DNA from: an uncultured Alistipes sp.
Lineage (GTDB): Bacteria; Bacteroidota; Bacteroidia; Bacteroidales; Rikenellaceae
Reading direction: 5' to 3'
NCBI GenBank assembly: GCA_905213895.1
Contig: CAJMKE010000005.1
Coordinates: 1-64,000, forward strand
Length of the DNA stretch: 64,000 nucleotides
Positions 1-6,441 of the stretch are shown here, piece by piece. The stretch's first letter is position 1. Every line of letters starts with the position of its first letter. The position numbers and the translations under genes are program-made. Under the pieces are notes generated by a model. It was not told the origin of the DNA. It ran no database searches and saw only the letters and a list, made by a program, of their open reading frames with translations.

Positions 1-529
1 ATTTGGCAAAAGCAGCATCAATATGCTTTTTGCTGTAATAGTTGAACTGACGGATTTTTACTTTTGGCACATTATGCTCCCTTGTATAAGTCCATACCCA
101 TTTGGTGTTGACCTTGTATTTTTGGGCAATTTCTTCAGCAGTGTAATATTCAGCAATATCAAATTCGATTTTTGACATCACACGTTCATAAGGTTTAGAT
201 TTAAGCAAAAGTTCTATATCAGCTCTTCGAATAAAAGACATTCGTGAACTAATCCGACTTGCTCTCAACTTATCCTCTTTGACTAATTTGTAGATGTACT
301 GACGAGAAACTCCCATCAATTTATCTGCTTGTGAAAAGGTAAAGTACTCTTGATTTTCCAGCATCTTCTTTACCTCCAACAATTCTTGACTCTGAATGAG
401 CTCCATTCTTCGCTCTTTCATTCGATGTTTGTAGCCTCGTTTAGAACATTGAGGACTACAATAATTGGTGGTGGTTTTCTGAGCTATAAAAGGTTTACCA
501 CACCATTGACAAATTCTTTTTACTTCCAT
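1..529 (-). CDS. Zinc-finger/helix-turn-helix excisionase-like protein of an integrative element (3' end outside window)
   Basis: Reading leftwards from the ATG at 529, the frame stays open to the window edge (176 codons seen). The N-terminus has a zinc-finger-like pattern, CQWC at residues 7-10 and CSPQC about twenty residues later. A MerR/HTH_17-type helix-turn-helix follows (FSQADKLMGVSRQYIYKLVK), and a second HTH-like segment lies near the cut end (YTAEEIAQKYKVNTKWVW). This architecture is common in Bacteroidetes integrative and conjugative elements, usually near a tyrosine recombinase; no recombinase is visible here. The gene is AT-rich compared with mnmE next door, which fits horizontal transfer. 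A role in excision or in control of the element is inferred; a plain regulator is possible. Confidence 0.75.
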   Translation of the reverse strand, partial: MEVKRICQWCGKPFIAQKTTTNYCSPQCSKRGYKHRMKERRMELIQSQELLEVKKMLENQEYFTFSQADKLMGVSRQYIYKLVKEDKLRASRISSRMSFIRRADIELLLKSKPYERVMSKIEFDIAEYYTAEEIAQKYKVNTKWVWTYTREHNVPKVKIRQFNYYSKKHIDAAFAK

Positions 530-732
530 GTTGTTTTCTCCATATTTTTAGTGAAACCATAAAGATTTAATTTCCCTTTTTGTCTCTCTACGTAAACCAT
601 TGTTCACCCATGTCGCCAAATGCGTCACTGTGACATCGGGGACAAACCCCAATTTGTTTCGCGGTAGAAATACGGTAGAAAAATATGGTGAACAACACTA
701 TCCAATCGCTATGAACTGGATTTTGGGTAAAT
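530..732. other. Non-coding edge of the putative integrative element (candidate attachment/arm-site region)
   Basis: No gene is seen here. A 9-bp inverted repeat (TTGTTCACC at 600-608, GGTGAACAA at 687-695) brackets the stretch. Inside it are a near-palindrome GTCACTGTGAC (624-634), a GGGG-ACAAA-CCCC hairpin and a direct repeat CGGTAGAAA (662-682). Short direct and inverted repeats beside an excisionase-like gene resemble recombinase binding sites, but the core site cannot be fixed without the other end of the element. Confidence 0.35.
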
Positions 733-757
733 AAAAAAGCCGCTGAATTTCAGCGAC
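733..757 (-). terminator. Rho-independent terminator of mnmE
   Basis: On the minus strand a 7-bp stem (GUCGCUG/CAGCGGC, loop AAAUU) is followed by six Us. It lies about 45 bp past the mnmE stop codon and separates mnmE from the AT-rich element. Confidence 0.75.
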
Positions 758-801
758 TTCATTATGGTTGGTTCTAATTCGTTGCGGTTAATTGCGATAT
801 A

Positions 802-2133
802 TCATTTTCCGATGCAGAACTTCGAGAAGATGTTGCCGAGGATTTCGTCGGAGGTGATTTCGCCGGTGATTTCGCCGAGGGCGTCGATGGTCGTGCGGAT
901 GTCCTCGGAGAGCATTTCCGAAGATATGCCGTCGGAAAGTCCCGCGATTGCCCGTTCGATGCCGTCGTGCGCCTTCGATAAGGCGTCGTAGTGGCGCGCA
1001 TTGGACACTATTACGTCGCCGCGGTACAGCCCCTCGGTGTCGATTGTGTTGCACAATGCCTTGCGCAGTTCGTCGATTCCGATATTCTCACGCGCCGAGA
1101 TGTAAATCGCTCCGTCGATATTCCGCTGCTCCGAGGTGTCGATTTTGTTCACGACGACAATTTCCCGCGCCGCAGTTTCGTTGTCGGCAAGTACTTCCGC
1201 CGATTTTGCGGTCGGCTCTACCATTCTGATTATCACCTGCGCTGTCTCGATTGCCTTGTGGGAGCGTTCGATGCCCATGCGTTCCAGTCTGTCGTCGGTG
1301 TCGCGCAATCCGGCAGTGTCGATGAACCGGAATCGGATTCCGTCGATTACGACCTCCTCCTCTATCGTGTCGCGGGTCGTGCCGGCAATGTCGGAAACCA
1401 TTGCGCGGTCGTCTTCGACAAGGCGGTTGAGCAGCGTGCTTTTGCCGACGTTCGGTGCGCCGACTATTGCCACGCGGATGCCGTTGCGAATCGCATTTCC
1501 GGTGCGGAACGACTCCATCAGTCTGCCGACCGTGGCGCAGGTTTCGTCGAGCATCGCTTTAAGTCGTGTGCGGTCGGCGAACTCGACATCCTCTTCCGAA
1601 AAATCGAGTTCGAGTTCGAGCAGCGACGTGATATTCAGCAGTCTGCCGCGCAACTCCCGCAATGATTCGGAGTATTCGCCCCTCATCTGCGTCGATGCCA
1701 TTGCGTGCGCCGCCCGCGAATCCGCCGCGATTATGTCGGCTACCGCTTCCGCCTGCGAAAGGTCGATTTTGCCCGCTGCGAATGCCCGCATCGAGAACTC
1801 TCCCGCGCGTGCGGGACGTGCGCCGTGCCTGCACAGCAATCCGATTACCTCGGATGCGATGTAGCGCGAGCCGTGAATCGATATTTCGACCGAATCTTCG
1901 CCCGTGTAGGAGTGCGGAGCGCGGAAAACGGCGACCAGAACGTCGTCTATTACACGCTCGCCGTCAGCGATTTCGCCGTAATGTACAGTGTGCGAACCGA
2001 CATCAGCCAGCCGTTTGCGTCCGCGGAATATCGCGTCGCAACACTCTATCGCTCCTTCGCCGCTCAAACGTATTACCGCTATCGCGCCGCCGAGAGCGGT
2101 CGCCGGTGCTGCTATTATATCATGCTCTATCAT
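802..2133 (-). CDS. mnmE: tRNA uridine-5-carboxymethylaminomethyl modification GTPase MnmE
   Basis: With MnmG, MnmE modifies the wobble uridine U34 of several tRNAs. The 443-residue protein has an N-terminal folate-binding domain and a helical domain interrupted by a Ras-like G domain. The G motifs are clear: P-loop GAPNVGKST near residue 225, DIAGTTRD, DTAGLRDT and NKID. It ends in FCIGK, with the conserved C-terminal cysteine used in catalysis. A longer frame opens at a TTG at 2151, but that TTG overlaps a good -7 box (TACATTTG, 2149-2156), so the ATG at 2133 is preferred and the 5' UTR is very short. The 3' end adjoins a putative integrative element; the mnmE/trmE 3' end is a known integration target in other bacteria (for example SGI1). 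Confidence 0.97.
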   Translation of the reverse strand: MIEHDIIAAPATALGGAIAVIRLSGEGAIECCDAIFRGRKRLADVGSHTVHYGEIADGERVIDDVLVAVFRAPHSYTGEDSVEISIHGSRYIASEVIGLLCRHGARPARAGEFSMRAFAAGKIDLSQAEAVADIIAADSRAAHAMASTQMRGEYSESLRELRGRLLNITSLLELELDFSEEDVEFADRTRLKAMLDETCATVGRLMESFRTGNAIRNGIRVAIVGAPNVGKSTLLNRLVEDDRAMVSDIAGTTRDTIEEEVVIDGIRFRFIDTAGLRDTDDRLERMGIERSHKAIETAQVIIRMVEPTAKSAEVLADNETAAREIVVVNKIDTSEQRNIDGAIYISARENIGIDELRKALCNTIDTEGLYRGDVIVSNARHYDALSKAHDGIERAIAGLSDGISSEMLSEDIRTTIDALGEITGEITSDEILGNIFSKFCIGK

Positions 2134-2148
2134 TTCCGAATGTTTTCG

Positions 2149-2156
2149 CAAATGTA
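2149..2156 (-). promoter_or_regulatory. -7 promoter box of mnmE
   Basis: TACATTTG on the minus strand matches the Bacteroidetes TAnnTTTG box. It sits about 15 bp before the chosen ATG and argues against the upstream TTG start. Confidence 0.6.
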
Positions 2157-2191
2157 GCGATTTATCGGCAAATAACAGCCGCCGTGCAGAA

Positions 2192-2815
2192 TCAATGATT
2201 GTTCCGCGAAACTATGCCGCAGACAATCCATGCGCCCGAAATATCCGAAACTGGGGTAACTCTGTTCTCCGACCGGCGTTTCATGACACATTTGTAACGC
2301 ACCGACAGACTGTCGTCGAGTTCATGTACGATACAGACTCCGGTATAGTATTTTGTTATTATAAAGCATATTTCGTCGTGCCGCAGCAGTTGCGGGCGGG
2401 TGCGGCGAAGCAGCAAAGTAATGTCGCACATGTATTTCGGAGCGTCTGTGGCGAGGTTACGGTATTGCAATGCGCATTGTGCATCGCCTGCAACGAATTC
2501 GGATATAATCAATTTGCGCTCCGGCTTGCCGACAAACAGCGAGCGGGCGGTGTCGTATATCGGAATTTCCAATACCTCGGACGACCCCGCCCCGTAATCC
2601 GTTCCGCACATTATCCATGAAACGGAGTATTTCGGATAGGCGTTGTGAATGATTTCGGCGAGACTGCGGCTTATGTCGTTTTTGCCTTTTTGAATGCGGT
2701 AAAGCCTTTCGGAATTGTTCAATCCGATATGCCTTGCAAAACTGTTTATCGTCAGTCCCGATTTATCGATAATGTCGCTTAACCGTTGCCACTGGGGCGA
2801 AAATTCTCCGTTCAT
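2192..2815 (-). CDS. Phage-repressor-type HTH transcriptional regulator
   Basis: About 207 residues. The N-terminal third is an HTH of the kind seen in Bacteroidetes phage-like repressors (INSFARHIGLNNSERLYRIQ, then SRSLAEIIHNAYPKYSVSWI). The C-terminal half has the length and beta-rich look of an S24/LexA-like domain, but no Ser-Lys autocleavage pair can be assigned with confidence. The frame extends upstream to 2854; the ATG at 2815 is preferred because it lies 14 bp after the stop of the preceding HTH gene, suggesting co-transcription. Its N-terminus resembles that upstream gene (both have a P-x-YSV-x-W pattern), so the two are probably old paralogues. Targets are unknown; autoregulation of the leader upstream is plausible. 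Confidence 0.7.
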   Translation of the reverse strand: MNGEFSPQWQRLSDIIDKSGLTINSFARHIGLNNSERLYRIQKGKNDISRSLAEIIHNAYPKYSVSWIMCGTDYGAGSSEVLEIPIYDTARSLFVGKPERKLIISEFVAGDAQCALQYRNLATDAPKYMCDITLLLRRTRPQLLRHDEICFIITKYYTGVCIVHELDDSLSVRYKCVMKRRSENRVTPVSDISGAWIVCGIVSRNNH

Positions 2816-2829
2816 GGGGGAGTGTGGTG

Positions 2830-3051
2830 CTACATATTGCCTTCCAGAAGCCACTCTACCGAATATTGCGGCAGCAGTTCGTTTATTCGCTTTGCGAGGT
2901 CTTCGGTGATTTCTGCTTTGCCTCTCAATATGGAGTGGAATTGTTCCGATTCCACTATGCCGAGTCCGAGCCGTCTCTCGAATCCCATAGTGGAGAAATT
3001 CTGCTCTTTAAGAATCTGGAAAAGTTTTGCGGATGATTTTGTGTCTGCCAT
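2830..3051 (-). CDS. Small HTH DNA-binding protein (intact copy of a duplicated gene)
   Basis: 73 residues, essentially only an HTH domain: a helical N-terminus (LFQILKEQNFSTMGFERRLG), a recognition segment (ESEQFHSILRGKAEITEDLA) and the ending LPQYSVEWLLEG. It is the first gene after a roughly 340-nt structured leader and is followed at 14 bp by the larger regulator, with which it probably forms an operon. Its first 57 or so codons and its whole upstream region recur about 1.19 kb away, where the gene copy is truncated. Function beyond DNA binding cannot be assigned. Confidence 0.7.
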   Translation of the reverse strand: MADTKSSAKLFQILKEQNFSTMGFERRLGLGIVESEQFHSILRGKAEITEDLAKRINELLPQYSVEWLLEGNM

Positions 3052-3106
3052 AGTTGTGAATTTTTTTGGTTGAGAAATGTGTTGTAAGGTTTTGTTTTTT
3101 TAGGGG

Positions 3107-3150
3107 CTTTAAGGTCGTTAAAGTCGTTAAAGTCTTTAAGGTCATTAGGG
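3107..3150. repeat. 9-bp TTAA-type repeat array 1
   Basis: About four to five units (TTAAGGTCG, TTAAAGTCG, TTAAAGTCT, TTAAGGTCA). It lies between the structured leader and the small HTH gene and is copied in array 2. Confidence 0.85.
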
Positions 3151-3180
3151 AGAAAAAAGAAAACGGGTGCGGTGTCAGTT

Positions 3181-3331
3181 CCTTACAGCAGGTCGTGGAA
3201 AACCCGAAACCGGAAACTGTCCTACACCCTTGCTTGTTCTACCCATTTCATTGGGTAGAACATAACAAGGATTGACAACTATTATACCGGTATCAAACCC
3301 TCTATAAGAGGTTTCCACGTTTGCTGTAAGG
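3181..3331 (-). ncRNA. Structured leader RNA or small RNA, copy 1
   Basis: A nested set of complementary segments gives a compact fold. The outer helix is CCTTACAGCA (3181-3190) with TGCTGTAAGG (3322-3331). Next comes GTGGAAA with TTTCCAC, then a CCTCT-TAT-AGAGG hairpin and a 10-bp stem-loop GTTCTACCCA/TGGGTAGAAC (3236-3261) extended by CCTTG/CAAGG. A -7 box (TACCTTTG, 3395-3402) points transcription leftwards through it. Downstream, a U-rich run (3151-3163) follows a possible alternative helix, so it may end as a small RNA or act as an attenuator for the HTH operon. I recognise no known family. Confidence 0.6.
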
Positions 3332-3394
3332 TATAAAGAGTTGTTTACCCTTTATAATGTTATGTCTTGTCGGCTATGCCGAGTTATTTAATGG

Positions 3395-3402
3395 CAAAGG
3401 TA
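3395..3402 (-). promoter_or_regulatory. -7 box driving the structured leader/HTH operon, copy 1
   Basis: TACCTTTG on the minus strand, about 65 bp upstream of the outer helix. A TCGGC-TAT-GCCGA hairpin (3370-3382) lies just inside the presumed transcript start. Confidence 0.5.
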
Positions 3403-3510
3403 GCATAATTTCTGTATTTATTAAGGTTCACGATGCAAATATAAATAAAAATATGAATACCTGCTAATAAGCCGTGATAAAAAGTGCGATTTACCGATTT
3501 TTTTGTAATT

Positions 3511-3762
3511 ATGGAGAAAAATACTCGATATAAGGATCCTGAATTGGCAAAAAGATTGGTTGAGCGAATTAGAGAATTGCGTCGAAATTCTAATATTGCA
3601 CAAGAAACAGCAATAGACCAATCTCATTCAGATGTATATAGGTATGAGGCAGGAAAGAAAATACCCAATATCATGTCTATACGCAAGATTTGTGAATTTT
3701 ACAATATCTCTATCCGCGAGTTTTTTGATGTCGATGATTTTGATTATCCGGAGAAGAAATAA
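3511..3762 (+). CDS. Small XRE-family HTH regulator
   Basis: 83 residues, divergent from the HTH operon. It carries a Cro/C1-type HTH (ELAKRLVERIRELRRNSNIA, then YRYEAGKKIPNIMSIRKICE) and ends FFDVDDFDYPEKK. The frame opens earlier at a GTG (3484), but the ATG at 3511 directly follows a T-rich block (TTTTTTTGTAATT) that recurs before the other two XRE genes, so 3511 is chosen. Single-domain XRE proteins like this usually act as dimeric repressors. The likely target is the shared divergent intergenic region, which is inference. Confidence 0.7.
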   Translation: MEKNTRYKDPELAKRLVERIRELRRNSNIAQETAIDQSHSDVYRYEAGKKIPNIMSIRKICEFYNISIREFFDVDDFDYPEKK

Positions 3763-3823
3763 ATCTTTTGGAATAGTATAATATCAGCATTTGTTAAAGT
3801 CCACTTTTCCGTTTTTGTAAAAA

Positions 3824-4069
3824 ATGAAGAAAGGCAGATATTATATAGATAGAGAATTTGTGATGAAAGTCGCGCAACGAATAAAAGAATTGCGCGAAGG
3901 ACAATGTCATACACAGGAATATCTGATAGAAAAGGTTCATTTAAGTATAAATGAATATGAAGTTGGCAACAAAGTGCCTACTTTAATGTCTATTCTTAAA
4001 ATCTGCAAGTTCTATAATATTACTCTCGATGAGTTCTTCGCTCCGATGAAATATCCGGAGAAGAAATAA
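3824..4069 (+). CDS. Small XRE-family HTH regulator (second of three)
   Basis: 81 residues with an XRE HTH (VMKVAQRIKELREGQCHTQE, then INEYEVGNKVPTLMSILKIC) and the tail FYNITLDEFFAPMKYPEKK. The last 22 or so codons are nearly identical in DNA to the end of the gene at 4713-4946, while the N-terminal halves differ. This pattern suggests gene conversion or duplication followed by divergence of the DNA-reading half. A T-rich stretch ending GTAAAAA precedes the ATG. The second copy of the leader module begins right after its stop codon, marking a recombination junction. Confidence 0.7.
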   Translation: MKKGRYYIDREFVMKVAQRIKELREGQCHTQEYLIEKVHLSINEYEVGNKVPTLMSILKICKFYNITLDEFFAPMKYPEKK

Positions 4070-4070
4070 A

Positions 4071-4243
4071 TTGTTTATTTGCTTAGCGAGGTCTTCGGTG
4101 ATTTCTTTTTTACCTCTCAATATGGAGTGGAATTGTTCCGATTCTGCTATGCCGAGTCCGAGCCGTCTCTCGAAGCCCATAGTGGAGAAATTCTGTTCTT
4201 TAAGGATTTGGAAAAGTTTTGCGGATGATTTTGTGTCTGCCAT
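4071..4243 (-). pseudogene. Truncated duplicate of the small HTH gene
   Basis: Starting at the ATG at 4243, the first 57 or so codons match the intact gene at 2830-3051 with a few substitutions. The match stops at the duplication junction. The frame then runs on to 3983, antisense to the end of an XRE gene, giving an unrelated tail in place of LPQYSVEWLLEG. An 86-residue product is possible, but the HTH fold has lost its conserved ending, so it is called a remnant. It keeps a complete promoter and leader. Confidence 0.65.
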
Positions 4244-4297
4244 AGTTGTGAATTTTTTTGGTTGAGAAATGTGTTGTAAGGTTTTGTTTTTTTAGGG

Positions 4298-4340
4298 GCT
4301 TTAAGGTCGTTAAAGTCGTTAAAGTCTTTAAGGTCATTAG
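4298..4340. repeat. 9-bp TTAA-type repeat array 2
   Basis: An exact copy of array 1 carried along by the local duplication. Confidence 0.85.
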
Positions 4341-4372
4341 GGAGAAAAAAGAAAACGGGTGCGGTGTCAGTT

Positions 4373-4523
4373 CCTTACAGCAGGTCGTGGAAAACCCGAA
4401 ACCGGAAACTGTCCTACACCCTTGCTTGTTCTACCCATTTCATTGGGTAGAACATAACAAGGATTGACAACTATTATACCGGTATCAAACCCTCTATAAG
4501 AGGTTTCCACGTTTGCTGTAAGG
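4373..4523 (-). ncRNA. Structured leader RNA or small RNA, copy 2
   Basis: Same helices as copy 1, including CCTTACAGCA (4373-4382) with TGCTGTAAGG (4514-4523) and the GTTCTACCCA stem-loop, with no visible change in paired positions. The -7 box is at 4586-4593. It now precedes only a truncated HTH gene, so an RNA function independent of that protein remains possible. Confidence 0.6.
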
Positions 4524-4712
4524 TATAAAGAGTTGTTTACCCTTTATAATGTTATGTTCGTCGGCTATGCCGAGTTATTCAATGGCAAAGGTAGCATAAT
4601 TTGTGTATTTGTTAAGGTTCACGATGTAAATATAAGAAAATTTTCTTTATTCACCCTTTATGGGGTAATGAAAGGCTTGCGAATTGTGATTTTTTTGTAA
4701 AAAATTGCAGAT

Positions 4713-4946
4713 TTGAAACGAACAAATCCCATATTGGTAAGTCTGGTTGCTAAACGAATATGCGATATTCGCGAATTGCATCACCATACCCAAGAGTATT
4801 TATCGAATAATACTCGGTTGAAAATATGGGAATATGAAAGCGGGCAGAAATTTCCGTCGGTGGAATCGATAGCCAAAATCTGTAAGTTCTACAATATTAC
4901 TCTCGATGAGTTCTTCGCTCCGATGAAATATCCGGTTAAAGAATAA
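4713..4946 (+). CDS. Small XRE-family HTH regulator (third copy, TTG start)
   Basis: 77 residues with an HTH core (VAKRICDIRELHHHTQEYLS, then WEYESGQKFPSVESIAKICK) and the shared ending FYNITLDEFFAPMKYP. There is no ATG. The earliest usable start is TTG at 4713, and the position equivalent to the other copies' ATG reads TTG followed quickly by a stop, so translation may be weak. The upstream block TTTTTTTGTAAAAAA is conserved with the other two XRE genes. Probably a functional or recently weakened paralogue. Confidence 0.6.
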   Translation: MKRTNPILVSLVAKRICDIRELHHHTQEYLSNNTRLKIWEYESGQKFPSVESIAKICKFYNITLDEFFAPMKYPVKE

Positions 4947-4956
4947 GACGCCTGCT

Positions 4957-5052
4957 GTTTAAGTAATATAGGTAGAATAGGTATTATAAGTAGTATAGGC
5001 TTATATTACCTATATTACCTATATTACCTATCGCCCCTATAATACCTATGGC
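4957..5052. repeat. TATATTACC-type 9-bp repeats
   Basis: Direct units TATATTACC at 5001-5027, with inverted relatives (AATATAGGT) to the left. Together they can fold into a long AT-rich hairpin between the XRE gene and the end of the mltD-like gene. Confidence 0.7.
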
Positions 5053-5064
5053 TTACAATAATAT

Positions 5065-6435
5065 CTACGCTCTCGGTTTCGGCTTCTCGATGCGCAGGCG
5101 TTGCCCGATACGGATAGTGGTGGATTTCAGGTTGTTCCAGCGCATAAGGTCTTTGACCGAAACGCGGTTGCGCTTGGCTATCAGTCCGAGATTGTCGCCC
5201 GCCTTTACCTTATATATATAGCCGACGCCCTCGGCGCGCTGCTTTTCGAGGTTTGCAGGATTCAGATACTCTTTCAGATAGAGCGAATCCTTGCTGTAAA
5301 TCGAGTCGCGGTTCTCGATGAAATCCGACAGATAGCGGACCGGTAGCGTAAGGGCGTATGTCTTGCGCGATGCAGGCACGATGTCGAGTTTGTATTGCGG
5401 GTTCAGCGTCCGCAGCGTTTCGAGCGGAATGTCGATTGTCGAGGCGACCTGTCCGAGGTGCATCACGCGGTCGATTGTTACGGTGTCGGTCGCGATGCAG
5501 TCGGGCGTAGGCTCGATTTTCACGTCATGGAGGTTGTGATAGGCGTAGGCGTAGGATGCCGCGATGAATTTCGGGACGTATCCGCGTGTTTCGCGCGGCA
5601 GGTAGTCGTAGATGTCCCAGAATGTCTTGCAGTTCGCTCCTGCCCGCGCGATAGCCTTGTTCACGTTGCCCGGTCCGCAGTTGTAGGCGGCGATAGCCAG
5701 CGTCCAGTCGCCGTAGATGCGGTAGAGGTCTTTCAGAAACCGGCATGCGGCGCGTGTCGATAATATCAGGTCGCAGCGTTCATCGACGAGCGAGTTTATT
5801 TCCAGCCCGAGATTCTTTCCGGTCGAAGGCATGAACTGCCACATTCCGACCGCACCCATTCGCGAAGTCGCGAGGGTCGAGAGGTTGGACTCGATAATCG
5901 GCAGCGCACGCAGTTCGACGGGCAGACCGGCATTGATGAGTTCTTGCTCTATAATCGGGAAATAGTATTTCGACAGAGCCACGATGCGTCCCAGTGCGCT
6001 CCAACGCCCGTTGAGGTATTGGTTGATGTAGCCGCGCACGATATAGTTGTAGGGCAGATGCACGGGAGAAACGAGGTCTCGGAGCCGCGAACGGTAGAGC
6101 GAGTCGGCGGGAACCGACTTTTCGGACTCCGTTTCCGCCGAATAAGGCTCGAAGAACCGGCGGTCGCCCTGCTGGGTCTGCAACGTGTGCCAGACATCGA
6201 CGAGCGAGTCTATCTCGACCGGCGACAGCGACGTGCGGAGCGTGTCTATGCGCGGTGGTGCGACCGGTTCGATGCGCACGGTGTCGGTTACGACGACGCG
6301 GATGGTGTCGTAGACGGGTTTCGGTACCGTTTTTCTTTTGCGTCGTCCTTCGGGTGCGGTCGCTGCGAAACATGTGCCGGCGAAAGCGATGGCGACAAGT
6401 CCGAGGACGGCGGATTTAAGTACGGGTTTCATCAT
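5065..6435 (-). CDS. mltD: MltD-like membrane-bound lytic murein transglycosylase with LysM
   Basis: 456 residues with an N-terminal signal peptide (cleavage near TCFA). A proline/acid-rich linker is followed by a goose-lysozyme-like SLT domain: catalytic Glu in PIIESNLS, then GAVGMWQFMPSTGKNLGL and AYNCGPGNVNKAI. A C-terminal LysM motif (YKVKAGDNLGLIAKRNRVSV) binds peptidoglycan. It cleaves murein glycan strands in the periplasm with 1,6-anhydro ends. It is last in the parA-parB-DUF5683 cluster, starting 6 bp after the DUF5683 stop, an order conserved in Bacteroidetes. One LysM is seen, fewer than in many MltDs. Confidence 0.93.
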   Translation of the reverse strand: MMKPVLKSAVLGLVAIAFAGTCFAATAPEGRRKRKTVPKPVYDTIRVVVTDTVRIEPVAPPRIDTLRTSLSPVEIDSLVDVWHTLQTQQGDRRFFEPYSAETESEKSVPADSLYRSRLRDLVSPVHLPYNYIVRGYINQYLNGRWSALGRIVALSKYYFPIIEQELINAGLPVELRALPIIESNLSTLATSRMGAVGMWQFMPSTGKNLGLEINSLVDERCDLILSTRAACRFLKDLYRIYGDWTLAIAAYNCGPGNVNKAIARAGANCKTFWDIYDYLPRETRGYVPKFIAASYAYAYHNLHDVKIEPTPDCIATDTVTIDRVMHLGQVASTIDIPLETLRTLNPQYKLDIVPASRKTYALTLPVRYLSDFIENRDSIYSKDSLYLKEYLNPANLEKQRAEGVGYIYKVKAGDNLGLIAKRNRVSVKDLMRWNNLKSTTIRIGQRLRIEKPKPRA

Positions 6436-6441
6436 GTTGTG

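Larger units (their letters stand above)
2879..3445. repeat. Copy 1 of a ~567-bp direct duplication (HTH 5' part plus leader)
   Basis: This stretch matches 4071-4638 almost base for base at an offset of about 1192 bp. It spans the 5' part of the small HTH gene, a 9-bp repeat array, the structured leader and its promoter. The two copies start to differ at the XRE-gene ends. Confidence 0.9.
4071..4638. repeat. Copy 2 of the ~567-bp direct duplication
   Basis: Near-identical to 2879-3445. Differences include single substitutions in the HTH remnant and a one-base deletion near 4558. The left boundary falls right after the stop codon of the XRE gene at 3824-4069. Confidence 0.9.

Noticed and set aside
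3181..4523. Structured leader RNAs as retron msr-msd
   Set aside because: No reverse transcriptase gene is nearby and the outer complementary ends enclose no typical msd stem with a branching G; the genes around are HTH regulators.
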